From NCBI GenBank assembly GCA_004431415.1, contig QPMI01000472.1, forward strand, positions 62,001-126,000: 64,000 nt of DNA, written 5' to 3'. Source of the DNA: Cyanophora paradoxa (lineage: Eukaryota > Glaucocystophyceae > Cyanophorales > Cyanophoraceae). The notes under the pieces are model-generated. The model ran no database searches. It worked only from the letters and a program-made list of their open reading frames with translations, and was not told where the DNA came from. Position numbers and translations under genes: made by a program. Positions within the stretch are counted from its first letter, which is position 1. Every line of letters starts with the position of its first letter. Shown in pieces: positions 48,359 to 59,723 of the stretch.

Positions 48359-49899
48359 TTATACACTTCGAATAAATGCACCTGTGACATCCACTCTCAT
48401 AGTTGGGGTGTTGATGTATACAAGTGGATAAATTCGAATATACCTTGTCCTCAGAGGGTAGCCAATATAGAAAACGTCTTTAATAGAGGTGGGATACCCA
48501 GAACTGTATGAGACATCACCACTGTTGTGGGCATTATTGATAGTTTCACACATAAACACTCTATTCACACCTTCATACTTGATAAATGACCAGGAAACAC
48601 CATCTTGTGATGTTGCAACATTGAAGGTCTTAACAAAGGCATTTGTCACACCAGAACCATATGCAATTATAGATGCTACCTCAAATATATATGGGAAGGA
48701 TACTTGCAGATACTCAGTGGGAACACTCCATATTCCATCAGGAGCAGATGCATTTGCCTCCCAACCTGTTAATGATGGTCTTGCTTTAAATGCCTCCCTT
48801 CCAATTTTCGATGATGAAGCAGTGAATGCACCATCTGATAGAAGATACCAGTTAGCATCAATGGAGGTATGCTATTCAGAGTGGATGATATATAGAACCT
48901 TGCAGGGTTCTTGATTTCGTAATTTGCAACCAGTAAATCACAGAGTCTATCAATCATCACAGTGTTTGCTGCTATGTACATTTCGGTTGCATCTATCATA
49001 TCTGGGATCTTAGAGGTATCATCCAAAGAGTTTACTATGGTCTTTGGAAGTGGAACAGAGAGTCTATAATATCTTGCATATCCTTGATCATCATTGTATG
49101 GGAGAAACTCTTGCATCTTTTCCAGAGCAGACAGTTCACTTGCAGCCATCAACATATTGATTAATGGACTTCCAGAGGTCGAAGCAATCCAAGAGAGGAT
49201 GCCCCAGCTGTTCACATCTTCATAAGAGTAACCCACATTTGGAGCATCTGTTTCATTGACTTCACCACAGGATATACTTATCACTATAATATCATCATCA
49301 TCATCATAGATCTTCTTAGCATGACTGTAACCACAGACACTGGGATTGTTGTTACCTGAGATTGCACCATCAATTAGAGACATCCCATCATAGTTCACAG
49401 GTGAGAAATATGTTGGAGCAGCAGAGGTAGATCTTGCAGCAATCTTGCTGGGGATGGATTTGTAGGAGTTATCATTGGTGATAAAAATGGGCTTCATACT
49501 CACAGTGTCAAAACTTGTGATCACTACATCTTTCAGAGAGTCTTGAATGAGAGACTCACCAGTAACAGTAAGAATGGCTGTCTCCAATGGGGTCACATCA
49601 TACTTGGTGTTGAAGAGTGCATTATCAATAATATTTCGGGGATTTGCAAAGATTAAAGGCAGTTGATTGAGATAAGTGGAATGCAAATCGGTTGCAGTGA
49701 GTTTAGGTTCGTTTGGAAATTCGGGATTTTTCACATTGAGACCAATCGCAATTATCCCACCAGTGGATGTTCCACTCACCAGATCAACAAGGTCAATTAC
49801 TCTTTTTCCTGTTCGAGTTTCGATTTCTTTAAGCAATCTCGTAATAATTATACCACGAGCTCCCCCACCTGAGAGACTGAGGCAAATCTTCAAAGGCAT
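48359..49899 (-). pseudogene. Patatin-discoidin lipase, copy 2, frameshifted
   Basis: Identical to the intact copy except for one lost G in the run at 48863-48864, which separates the patatin domain from the discoidin-like domain. The catalytic domain itself stays readable. Confidence 0.85.
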
Positions 49900-49926
49900 T
49901 TTGTCACTTTAACATTGACGGATATT

Positions 49927-50637
49927 TTAAGAATTGTTTACTAATCGGTAATCCTCATCAAACTTTAACAAGTTTGCACGAAATTCCTTTGCCTTTGAAA
50001 ATGCATCTTCCTCTGTGTATTTTTTAAGTGTGAACCGTTTCGAATGTGTTTTCAAATTTCCAGTGTCATCTTTAATTGTTACAATAGCGCAAATATACCA
50101 AACATTCCATCTCTTGTCAAACGATTTGAAAATGTTCGAGGATTCATGAACAAATTTCCGATTGATTGAATTTACCCTCTGAGATACAATTCTGAGATTC
50201 TGTTTCCTATTATCAGATCTGATCTGATTAATGTGATCAATACATTCTTTTTTGCTTTTCCCTTCATACTTCATTACAGCTCTATGCATATGTCGAAACT
50301 TGCATGTGTTTGATGAAACATAACCATTGTGCGAATGCCAAATATGAGAATCCAGAATATCAAAGTCTTCCACATCAATTAATCCAAGAACATCATTCTG
50401 AGTTGTGAATTCAATCGTTTTATCATCAACATATCGATATTTGTTAAACACTTTTCCCTGTGCAATACAAACTTCTTTCAAAGCACTTTCGGCTTCATCT
50501 TTCGTATCAAATCGCTTTTCCTTTCTATTACCGATTTTGTCAAAATACTTCATCAACCACTTCTTTTTACAGTCTGTTCTTTTTGAGAGATAGACAGTTC
50601 CACCATACTTTGCGATGTTATCACTGTAAAGCCACAT
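49927..50637 (-). CDS. HNH endonuclease with AP2-like C-terminus, copy 2
   Basis: Same 236-residue protein as in copy 1; HNH core and AP2-like segment intact. Again divergent from the fibre and followed by the lipase on the same strand. Confidence 0.8.
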   Translation of the reverse strand: MWLYSDNIAKYGGTVYLSKRTDCKKKWLMKYFDKIGNRKEKRFDTKDEAESALKEVCIAQGKVFNKYRYVDDKTIEFTTQNDVLGLIDVEDFDILDSHIWHSHNGYVSSNTCKFRHMHRAVMKYEGKSKKECIDHINQIRSDNRKQNLRIVSQRVNSINRKFVHESSNIFKSFDKRWNVWYICAIVTIKDDTGNLKTHSKRFTLKKYTEEDAFSKAKEFRANLLKFDEDYRLVNNS

Positions 50638-50761
50638 TTTGCTCCGTTACTCCTCCTTATAATACTTATCCTTAAATACTTTTTGACATCATTTTTTGAG
50701 GCGAAGGGGCATCTTTACTTAACTCAAATGTAATAAATCTCTATAAGTAGAGTAAACAGGG

Positions 50762-53700
50762 ATGAGTTTCAATTATCCAGCAAACCTACAAACCATTCCC
50801 TCATCAGGAAGAGGGAAGACAGATAACAAACATGTAAATTTCGATAACTTGACAGCCAGAGGGTCAATCTCAATTGACCACAGTGCAGATGAACCCTCAA
50901 AGACTCACCCAAGAGAGCATGCACTTTCAATAAACGAAATGGATCCCGAAAAGGAGGATGTGAGTGTTGCTTTCAGCATGGGAAATGTGAAATCGAATCA
51001 GGTAGCCCAGATTAAAGCAACCAGGAGCAGACCAAGAAAACTGAAAACCAGTGGAACCCACCCAGATATTCCAACTCGATTCGATAGTGGTAGGTTAATA
51101 TTCAATGTTCAAAATGAGAAGGGTGGGCATCAGAGTGGTTTGAGAATCTATAATGAAGGATCAAATGCAATTGCACAAATTCCCGAAATATTACAGATAG
51201 CCCCCATGGAGAAACCAACAAAATCGAGTTCACTAACAATGTTTATCCAAGAGATATTGTGGAGAATGCGGCTTCTAATGCGCAATTCGGTTTCCAACTA
51301 CCTGGTGATACAGCAAAGAATAAGGCGTCTATCACTGTCAACAGTAGCCCCACTCAATCAGTAACAATTCATTTACATCCAGACCTTGTCGAAATGGATA
51401 GACACCTTTTACCTTTGGTGACAAACACCAAAGATCTTGGTATTAGAACCAGACAATGGCGAAATATCCATGGAAGCAATGTCTATGCAAATGGAGAGAA
51501 ACTTGTAAGTGAGAAGACCATAAGAGAGATCTTTGAGTATTATGGACCTGTCCCAGTTCCCTTCCCACTACCATGGATCCACCAGATTTAACACCGAAAA
51601 AGCAACCAGGCAGAGAGTACACAGCAGATGAGACAGTTCCTTTTGGTCAACACATTGTGAGTTGGGAGCAGGTTCGAAATAAACCTATAATTGAACCAAG
51701 AAAGCAAATTGATGAGCAATATTTACCTCCTGAAATCGATATTTTGGAGCTTGACGAATACCAGTTCGTTCCAGATGAGGAGGAATACCTTCCTGATGGT
51801 TTCGACCCACAGGAGTATGAATATGATCAATATGACCCCAATGAGGAAGAGTATTTACCAGATGGTTTAGATCCACAAGAGTATGAGTATGAGCAAAATT
51901 ATGAACCCCATGAGGAATATTTAGCAGATGGTCACGAACCACCAGTTGTGGATTATGAGCAACCATATGAACCCCATGAAGAATTATTACCAGATGGATT
52001 TCGCCAGAGATTTGGGAATTCTTCCCTGATTGGGAGCAGATCAACAATAAACCAGCCAGATTTCCACCAGAGGATCACAACCATGACTGGGATGAGATCT
52101 TAGGTAAACCAGAGAAATTCCCACCAGAGGATCATAGGCACGATTGGGAAGACATTGATAATGTCCCTCTCACATTTACACCATCTACACATCGTCACAT
52201 TTGGAGCGAAATAGACGAACAGCCAGTTTTTGCACAATTAAATGCAATCGGAAACGTTTTTAATGGGGTCACACTTTACCAATCGATTAATATACCTGAA
52301 AGGCTATTTTTGAATGATCATTATGTTAGTCTCAATGGGTCATTTACAGGTCAAGAAGGCACACCGATGGTGGGAACTCTTGCAGTAAGATTACCCAGGG
52401 ATCCAATCGTAAATGGAGTGTATAGTGGTGATTTCAACGTAGGAGTGAACGATACTTTCCCCAGTATTTATGTTACGAATTATCACCCAGGGGAAACAGG
52501 ACAAGTAGCGGATTTTTCAGCAGCTATTCAAGTAAATGTAACGGATCAAAGCGCATATGATGGAGCAAGACCTAAAATAGTTTTCACAAGGGAGAAAGTT
52601 GTAAACTATCTTCCTGTTGCAGGACAACCCACAGATGATCACGGTAAATGTGAGATGGCGTGGATTAAGACAACAACAGGTGGCGCCTTAGAAGTCAATC
52701 AGAGAATGGCGGCGAAAAACTTACATAATACAACCCTTTCAGGAGTGGTTACAGATGATTACCTAACCAATAAAGGATATCTTACCTCAGCAGATTTAAG
52801 CACTTACACAACCGATGCAGAATTAGCGGCAGCACTTGCGAATTATCTACCTCTCACAGGTGGAACTGTAACAGGAACTGTGAATGCTACCACTTTACAA
52901 ATTGGCGGTAACACAATACCGAAAGGTTTCGATTTTGACCAATTAGATACTGTTTCGACAGATAGAAGCGCAAATAATTGGACTGTTAATTGGACAGGAC
53001 ATAGAACGGGACAAACAGGATGTTACACCACACCTGAGAATGATGCAGATGTTACGGGTTGTTGGATGCGTTGGGCAATACCAGAAGGTATGAAATCGTT
53101 TTATATTCAACTTTTAAATTGGCATAATTGTAGATATTTCGATATTTACGGTGAAACTGTTAATGGATATCAGCATTTCTTAAAACGTGTTAATCACTAT
53201 CAAGCAATACAAGATAGCGGAATTCAAGATGGTACCTATAATGCTATTATCTATACTTCTATAAACTGTGATTTCTATAAAAAGATTGTGGTAAAAGGTG
53301 TGAAAGGTCGCATTTATTTTACGGGTGTGTTTGGTTGGAGTCGTCAGAGAGCAACCGATAATGATGTTGGATTAATTCATTATGATAATATCGCTTTTAA
53401 TCCTGTCGGCAAATATTCCGATTTCGATGTGGTGAGTGGTTGGAATAGCACAGGTGTATCATTCCAGCCGGAGCTTGGACAACAGGATGGAAACCCACAA
53501 CAGATAACCCAGTGGAAGGTTTTTATAGCAACCAAATAGATGATGAAAGTGGTAGTGGGTATATGCAATGTCAAGTGCCGGCAGGAATGAAAACATGTCA
53601 CATACAATACTTATGTTGGACAAATCACAGATATTTTGATATTTACGGATACCGCAACAGTCGATGGAATTATATTATGAGAGTAAATACGTATCAAAAT

Positions 53701-55742
53701 GTTCAAAACACAGCCGACACAGCTTGGCATTCGAGTTTATTATGGACATCCGTATTTTGTGGGAGTTTCTCATATATTGGAATTTTCGCAAAGAAAGGAC
53801 GAACTCACATTGGAATGCTTGGATGGACAAAAGAAGTAGGTAGAACAGCGCCAGCGAATGGTTTGATAAGTTGGGATAACGTTTACAGTCGTCCGGCGTT
53901 ATTTACAGCCGCAGACCTTCCAGGAACGGCAATATGGGCAGTACAGACATGGCTTACATCAACAGATAGCGTTCCGCGTTTTTATTTTGGAAATGGTATT
54001 ACTACATACATTCGAGGATATGAGGATGGTAACGGTGTGTCGATTGAGTTTAGAAATTCAGCAGATGCATGGCTATTAAGATCGTATTCAAATGGTAACC
54101 TTGCAGTTAACAATACTGTGTCAGCTCCAACCATAAGTGGAACGATTATTAATGGGGGTTCGATAAATGCAACTACAAACTATAAATTTGGCGACAAAAC
54201 AATGCCTCGATGTGTAGAATATGATGCATCAGTTGCAGCAAATTCGCCACATGGTTATGCAGGAGGTTGGGGTTTTGAAGGTGGAACAGCATGGGAACCC
54301 TACTATAATTACGGTGGGTATGCTTACAATAATGAGAGTGGCGACACTGTTGTTAACGGCTCATGGGTTGATTACACAATACCCACTGATTTATATACAG
54401 GAACAGCCCACTTAACATATCTCCCTTGGGTAAATTGTCGTTACTTTGAGATTTGGGGAATTAATAGACAAGGAAATGCGGTTTTCATTGCAAGAGTGAA
54501 TAGTTATCATCAATATGAAAGCGCACCAGATGGAAACCACAATGGTTTACAAAATGTCCCTATTATGTTGGGAAATCGCTTTATTCGCCTTCGTATTATT
54601 CCAAAGGTAGGAAGAGTTCACATAATGGGCATTGGATTTACTCGCACTTGGACAGGAAGTAGTTATGGTGGTCACACAGGTTATGTTTCTTGGGATAACA
54701 TTTATAGTAAACCAAATCTACTAACAACAAATTTAGTTGGAAATATTACAGGTTTTGATACTTGGAGTGGAACAGGTAGTGGTGGTCTATCATTTAGTGG
54801 TGGTTGGACAACAGGTTGGACGGCTTCTTATTCTAATCCTGTGGAGGGATTTTACAGCTATATAGCAGATGATTCCACAAGTGGAGATTGGGCGCAAATT
54901 GAAGTCCCAGCAAATATGCAAACATGCCATGTCCAATATTTGTGTTGGTCGAATAGTCGATATTTCGATATTGGAGGCTATCGAGCAGGTCGATGGTTCC
55001 ACATTATGCGAGTTAATACTTATCAGACTGTCTCAAATTATGGAACCACAGATTATCACGATGGATTGGCGTGGGCTTCTTTTGCTTGTGATTATTTCAC
55101 ACATGTAAGATTTGTTGCAAGAAAAGGGAGATGTTATATTGGTATGGTTGGATGGACGAAAGAAAAAGGGAGAACCTCACCAGCAAATGGTATGATCAGT
55201 TGGGATAATGTTTATAGTAAAGATGCTCGCACAACTTGGGAAACCGGAACATGGATAACATCAAGTGATAATTATTCAAGAATATATTTCGGTACATCAT
55301 CGACTACATACATTAAAGGTTATGGTTACGAAATGATCCATTTTAGAAATGGAATTGATATAACAATGCAAGCTTTTTATAATGATGGTGACGTTTACTT
55401 TTGGGATGGCTTACACAAGGAAGTGATAGAAGATACAAAACCGACATTAAAAATATAACCGGCGCCCTTTCAGCAATCGAACAATTACAGGGTGTGAGTT
55501 ATAAAAAGATTGGTGATGAAAAACAGAAAGTTAACTTAGGTTTGATTGCGCAAGATGTCCAAAAAGTCATACCAGAAGTAGTAGGTAAAAATCACGAAAA
55601 TTATTTAACCCTTGCATACACAGGTTTAATTCCAGTTCTCATTGAAGCTGTGAAGGAGTTGTCCCAAAAATGCAAAGCTTTAACACAAACCTGTCAGAAT
55701 CTCCAAAGTCAAATAAACCAAATTAAAAATGTCACAGTATAA
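50762..55742 (+). pseudogene. S74 fibre protein, copy 2, several frameshifts
   Basis: Full-length fibre gene (about 1,660 codons). It shares the early shift at the CCCCC run (51201-51205) with copy 1 and has four further one-base losses at short G/C runs near 51575, 52004, 53464 and 55403, each absent from copy 1. Conversely, the copy 1 break before the fourth module is absent here (frame open from about 53512 to 55400). Comparing the copies leaves only the shared shift unexplained, so the gene may be functional in the real genome. Domains as in copy 1. Confidence 0.85.
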
Positions 55743-55745
55743 TAA

Positions 55746-56051
55746 ATGGCGACCTATCCACTTGGTGGAACCACCTATTCTACTGAGCCTGTTGCGCTTT
55801 CTTTCGATACAATCACCCTTGTAAACGCATTACAAACAGTTGAAAAAACGATTCAGCAAACTAACAAACTGTCACCGGTTGTTCATGAATATAAAAACCT
55901 CTTGGTTAATGTCCTTGCGCAATCGGCTCATGGTGACCCAGTAAAAAAATATGGTGAATGTGATTCTAACCTCAAAGCGATGACATCCAACATCCAATGT
56001 CTAACAACCGCTTACCAATCTCTTGGATCCAATCTAATTGCTTTGGCTTGA
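55746..56051 (+). CDS. Small helical protein (101 aa), copy 2
   Basis: Identical to the copy 1 gene; directly follows the fibre. Confidence 0.65.
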   Translation: MATYPLGGTTYSTEPVALSFDTITLVNALQTVEKTIQQTNKLSPVVHEYKNLLVNVLAQSAHGDPVKKYGECDSNLKAMTSNIQCLTTAYQSLGSNLIALA

Positions 56052-56090
56052 ATGGTGTTTATTTTTCTTTCCTTCTTAGTAAAAGAAGCA

Positions 56091-56969
56091 ATGGGTGAAT
56101 ATAATCGAGTTCAACTTCCAATATATTCCCTTGGATCCCCTGCAATGCACTTTCGCCAACACGAAGTTAATGATGAAGTTCGTGGTTTAGAATCCACAGA
56201 GAGACCCAATTCCAATGGTAACTCCTTTGATAAAAATTCGATTATTCGAGTTAAAGAACTGAGAGCAGACAAGAATTCTGGTGTGGTTAAAACAACTCGA
56301 CTCCTTGTCTCAAATGCAAACTTTTTTCAACCTACTAATGGAGGTCCTGATGCATACAGTGTTGATCTGAAAGCCCTCGATTTCGATAAGAATTCTGCTG
56401 CTGTTACTGTGAGATCAGGAGGAGCATTTATTGGTGGTGGTTGCAGAGTCTCAGGTCAACTCTCTTCATCAATTGCATACAATGATGTCCCAGATACTCT
56501 ACCCCAAAATGTAGAGGATCCTCAACGAATTCGCTTGTATGCTCCTGTTTCCCAGCAACCTTTCATTCAGTTCTTCAATGAAATAACAGTTACACTTCTT
56601 AACTCTGTGGTTCCTGAGGGATTCCCAAATGAGAGAGTGGTTTATAATAATCAAGTTCCCATGGCTTTACAATCTCTCTGTCGTCCTGCAAACAATCAAA
56701 TCGGTCATTATTACTTGTATTTCGTCCAACCTCACTTGCATTTCGGTCGGGGTTATTGCTCTGTTGGAAATGGGGGAGCTGCTTCATATGATCTGCATGT
56801 TACTGATCTTGGAACCTATCGAATTCTGATTGTTGGAGCAAGAACAGATATTGCTGCTGTGTCTGCTCTTCGTGGGTATAATCCCAATGACATTTTGAAT
56901 ACAGCATTTTATTCCGAGCCAGATATTATAGACGACCCCACCCATAAAAGATATATCTGTTTAATGTAA
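56091..56969 (+). CDS. Structural-type protein, paralogue A, copy 2
   Basis: Same as copy 1 except that one C is missing at 56941-56943, so the last codons read into the spacer and the protein gains a different 8-residue tail. Start chosen by alignment with paralogue B. Confidence 0.68.
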   Translation: MGEYNRVQLPIYSLGSPAMHFRQHEVNDEVRGLESTERPNSNGNSFDKNSIIRVKELRADKNSGVVKTTRLLVSNANFFQPTNGGPDAYSVDLKALDFDKNSAAVTVRSGGAFIGGGCRVSGQLSSSIAYNDVPDTLPQNVEDPQRIRLYAPVSQQPFIQFFNEITVTLLNSVVPEGFPNERVVYNNQVPMALQSLCRPANNQIGHYYLYFVQPHLHFGRGYCSVGNGGAASYDLHVTDLGTYRILIVGARTDIAAVSALRGYNPNDILNTAFYSEPDIIDDPTHKRYICLM

Positions 56970-56970
56970 A

Positions 56971-57798
56971 ATGGCTGCCCCAGTAGAGCGAATTATTACA
57001 CCCCAACTCTCATTAGCAGCACCTGCGAATCACGTTTTGCAGCATGCTACCTTTGATGATGTAGAAGGTCTCCAATCGACAGAAGTACAACCTACCATGA
57101 ATACATTTGGTTCCACCCATAAACTGAGATTGCAGGAACTCAGATGTGATAAAAATAATGGAATAGTTAAGACAACGAAACTCCTTGTCACAAATGCAAA
57201 CTTTTCTGCCCATTATGGAGACCCAGACAGTTATGGTGATCCTCTGTCTACTTATTCTTTTGAATCTCGGTCGGGAGCTATTAACTGCAAAACGGGGGGA
57301 GCATATATTGGTGATGGTCTTCGGGTTGGTGGAGCTGTTGGTGCGCCTCTTTTCGTAAATGATCAACCCAATCCCATTGATCCAAACACCAGAATTCGCA
57401 CCTATGTCCCCAGTATGAATGCACCATATATTATCAAGATCTTCCCAATTGTTGTGAATGAACAGACATCAGTAGTTGATTCTCTTGTTGAAATTGGTGA
57501 CCACTACAAGGTGGTCGTGGATATTCCACCAGATGTTTATGCTGTCTGTCAAGTAGAGGGTGGAACCCCAAATATTGCAGTTGTGATCACCCCATATGAC
57601 AATTTCGGAATTGCTTATCATGGAGTGAATTTCGGTCTTGAAGATTACCAGTTCTTGGTGAGAGCCACCAGGTTTGGTATCTACAAATGCATTCTCTATG
57701 CTGAGAGAACCGATGCTATTGCAAAACAGAATACATATGCAGAATATTACGGCACAAATCGCTACTTCCCCATTTTCGGGCAGGATACTGCTCCATAG
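56971..57798 (+). CDS. Structural-type protein, paralogue B, copy 2
   Basis: Identical to copy 1; 275 residues with the DKNNGIVKTTKLLV block. Confidence 0.7.
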   Translation: MAAPVERIITPQLSLAAPANHVLQHATFDDVEGLQSTEVQPTMNTFGSTHKLRLQELRCDKNNGIVKTTKLLVTNANFSAHYGDPDSYGDPLSTYSFESRSGAINCKTGGAYIGDGLRVGGAVGAPLFVNDQPNPIDPNTRIRTYVPSMNAPYIIKIFPIVVNEQTSVVDSLVEIGDHYKVVVDIPPDVYAVCQVEGGTPNIAVVITPYDNFGIAYHGVNFGLEDYQFLVRATRFGIYKCILYAERTDAIAKQNTYAEYYGTNRYFPIFGQDTAP

Positions 57799-57823
57799 AA
57801 ATCTCAGGTATATATAGAGAGGG

Positions 57824-58096
57824 ATGGATGATAAAACAAAGAAATTCATAGAATCTGCAATGATGGTTCATGGTGATGCTAAATTCGATTATACTGAGAC
57901 AGTGTATAAGAAAGCACAAGAGAAGGTCTCTGTTAGATGCCTTAAATGCAACAAGATCCTGCAAACCTACCCATTTAATCATGTAAGGGGCAGTGGATGC
58001 AGAGAATGCAACAAGAAATCCTCTCATGCATATAGAAAAAAGACGACATCAGGAATTGTGATAGATGATAAACCAGTGGTACTGTACTTTGATTAG
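57824..58096 (+). CDS. Treble-clef zinc protein (DUF723-like), intact copy
   Basis: 90-residue protein: KFIESAMMVHGDAKFDYTETVY, then CLKC, then HVRGSGCREC. The plan F..A...HG..K.DY....Y...C..C....P..H...GC..C is that of small treble-clef zinc domains found next to homing nucleases in phages. It probably binds DNA or RNA. A TATATATAGAGAG box is just upstream. The stop overlaps the end of the antisense 49-residue frame by 4 bases. Confidence 0.72.
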   Translation: MDDKTKKFIESAMMVHGDAKFDYTETVYKKAQEKVSVRCLKCNKILQTYPFNHVRGSGCRECNKKSSHAYRKKTTSGIVIDDKPVVLYFD

Positions 58097-58242
58097 ATCT
58101 TTGAGAGAGAGATGAGGATCTTGCCCCATTTTCCCTTTGTGATTATGCATGTATCAAAACAGTTTGGACAGGTCTTATGGTAATGCAGCAGGATGATATC
58201 CACCAACTCATAAGGTAGCACTCTTGCTAAGATGGTTCGCAT
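58093..58242 (-). CDS. Possible 49-residue LPxEL/CPNC protein, copy 2
   Basis: Same frame as copy 1, complete, ending inside the convergent zinc-protein gene. Confidence 0.4.
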   Translation of the reverse strand: MRTILARVLPYELVDIILLHYHKTCPNCFDTCIITKGKWGKILISLSKI

Positions 58243-58282
58243 TCTACCAATCGCGTTTTTAATTTTTCTAAATTATTCATAA

Positions 58283-58684
58283 ATGAATACTCATCGAGGC
58301 TTCCATGTGATGCTGGATTACAAATTCAGAACCCAATTAGCAGTAGGAATGGAGGACTTGGAGACAACAACCAGGTGGTTAATGCAGTTCTTGCAAACTA
58401 TTATTCAAGAGCAAGGTATTCGAGTAGTTCACAAGCATTGCGAGATTTTCGATGGTGGTATTTCTCCTCCTGGTTTTGCAATGGTTCTTCTGCTGGATGA
58501 GAGCCACTGCACTGCTCATTGTTACTCAAATGAAGGTATGTTGGCGATTGATATATTCAGTTGTGGATTAGAAGCAGAGAGAAAAACCACGAGAGTATCT
58601 CATGAGATAGATGAGAGAATAACAGGTGTGTTTTCAGGGTTGGAGAAATCGGAGAAACATAGAGTATTGCGATTTCCGAGTTAG
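58283..58684 (+). CDS. speD: S-adenosylmethionine decarboxylase-like protein, copy 2
   Basis: Identical to copy 1; E73-S74, H79 and C94 all present. The final 95 bases belong to the terminal repeat. Confidence 0.85.
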   Translation: MNTHRGFHVMLDYKFRTQLAVGMEDLETTTRWLMQFLQTIIQEQGIRVVHKHCEIFDGGISPPGFAMVLLLDESHCTAHCYSNEGMLAIDIFSCGLEAERKTTRVSHEIDERITGVFSGLEKSEKHRVLRFPS

Positions 58685-58969
58685 TTGACACTGAGAAATT
58701 CAGAATTTCAGATGGGCTTACTGAAAATGGTGTAGTAGGCACTTTAAAAATCGAAGTAGGCACTTTTTAATTGAAGTTAGGCACTTTTAATTGACGTTAG
58801 GCACTTAGGCACCTTTTCTGGAAATTCTCTATAAAAACTAAAATCAACGTTTTGAAAAACACAAGTTGATGTATTTGGGACTTCTTTTTAATTCTCGATT
58901 AAGAAGTGCCTAACCGCCTAAACCGCCTACCAAAGATGCCTACTTCGATTGATCGATCGGAGACCATGC

Positions 58970-59277
58970 AACTCTGTGACAATTTTTCGAAGAGAAAATG
59001 CCCATCCCCAATCTTCTCAATTGTTTAATTGGAGACCATGCAACTCTGTGACACTTTTCAATGCAAAAATGTACATCAGCAATCTCATCGATTCTTTAAT
59101 TGGACATAATGCAGTACCGATATATTCCAATAGAAAATCCCGCAATCTAATCGATTGTTTAATTGGAGATAATGCAACTCTGTGACACTTTTTGGGTGCA
59201 AAAATGTACATCCGCAATCCCATCGATTGTTTAATTGGACATAATGCAACTCTGTGACACTTTTTGCGTTTTTCGAT
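58970..59277. repeat. Subterminal ~65-bp degenerate repeats
   Basis: About five units built from TTTAATTGGA, ATGCAACTCTGTGACACTTT and AAAATGTACATC. The left end keeps only one such unit. Also present in copy 1 at about 14138-14445. Confidence 0.8.
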
Positions 59278-59499
59278 ACAGAATGGGCGGTGGTCCACTT
59301 CAATACCAAAGAGATATATCGAGTTTATGCGAATTTATGCGAATTTATGCGAATTAATCGCGATTATATCGTTCTTTAAGTAGTTTAATGTTAATCAATC
59401 GAAGTTATATATGTAATCGACAAAGAACATATTATATCGATATAATATCGATTGAATCAATCGTGAATATGCATTAAATTAAACGCGTTTATCATTTTT

Positions 59500-59579
59500 A
59501 ATACAAAGTTTGCATTACTTTATACAAAGTTTGCATTATTTTATACAAAGTTTGCATTATTTTATACAAAGTTTGCATA
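59500..59579. repeat. Four 21-bp ATACAAAGTTTGCAT repeats
   Basis: Units start at 59501, 59522, 59543 and 59564. Copy 1 has the same four (about 14669-14747); the left end has two in inverted orientation (about 31995-32030). Confidence 0.9.
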
Positions 59580-59627
59580 AAAAGTTAAAGAAATTAATCG
59601 ATAAATATGTATTTTAGTATTAAATTA

Positions 59628-59723
59628 ACACATATTGAAAAACGAATTTAAATCCAGAGTGAATCGAGATCGCGAAGTGATCGAGATGAACGAAGGGATT
59701 TAAATTCGTTTTTCAATATGTGT
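59628..59723. repeat. Terminal hairpin palindrome, right end copy 2
   Basis: 28-base arms around a 40-base loop, identical to copy 1. Confidence 0.92.

Larger units (their letters stand above)
31864..59723. mobile_element. Polinton-like virus, copy 2 (complete, 27.86 kb)
   Basis: Complete element bounded by terminal inverted repeats whose tips read ACACATATTG and its complement. It carries major capsid protein, two minor-capsid candidates, packaging ATPase, primase-helicase, protein-primed PolB and retroviral-type integrase, which together define a Polinton/PLV genome. The integrase, lipase, fibre and PolB reading frames contain single-base shifts, mostly at G or C runs and mostly absent from the partial copy. 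No maturation protease is recognisable, which fits PLVs better than classical Mavericks. Flanks are GC-rich host exons on both sides. Confidence 0.95.
58590..59723. repeat. Right terminal inverted repeat, copy 2
   Basis: Counterpart of the left end; includes speD 3' end, AGGCACTT repeats, ~65-base GCAACTCTGTGACAC units, 21-bp repeats and the terminal hairpin. Confidence 0.9.
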
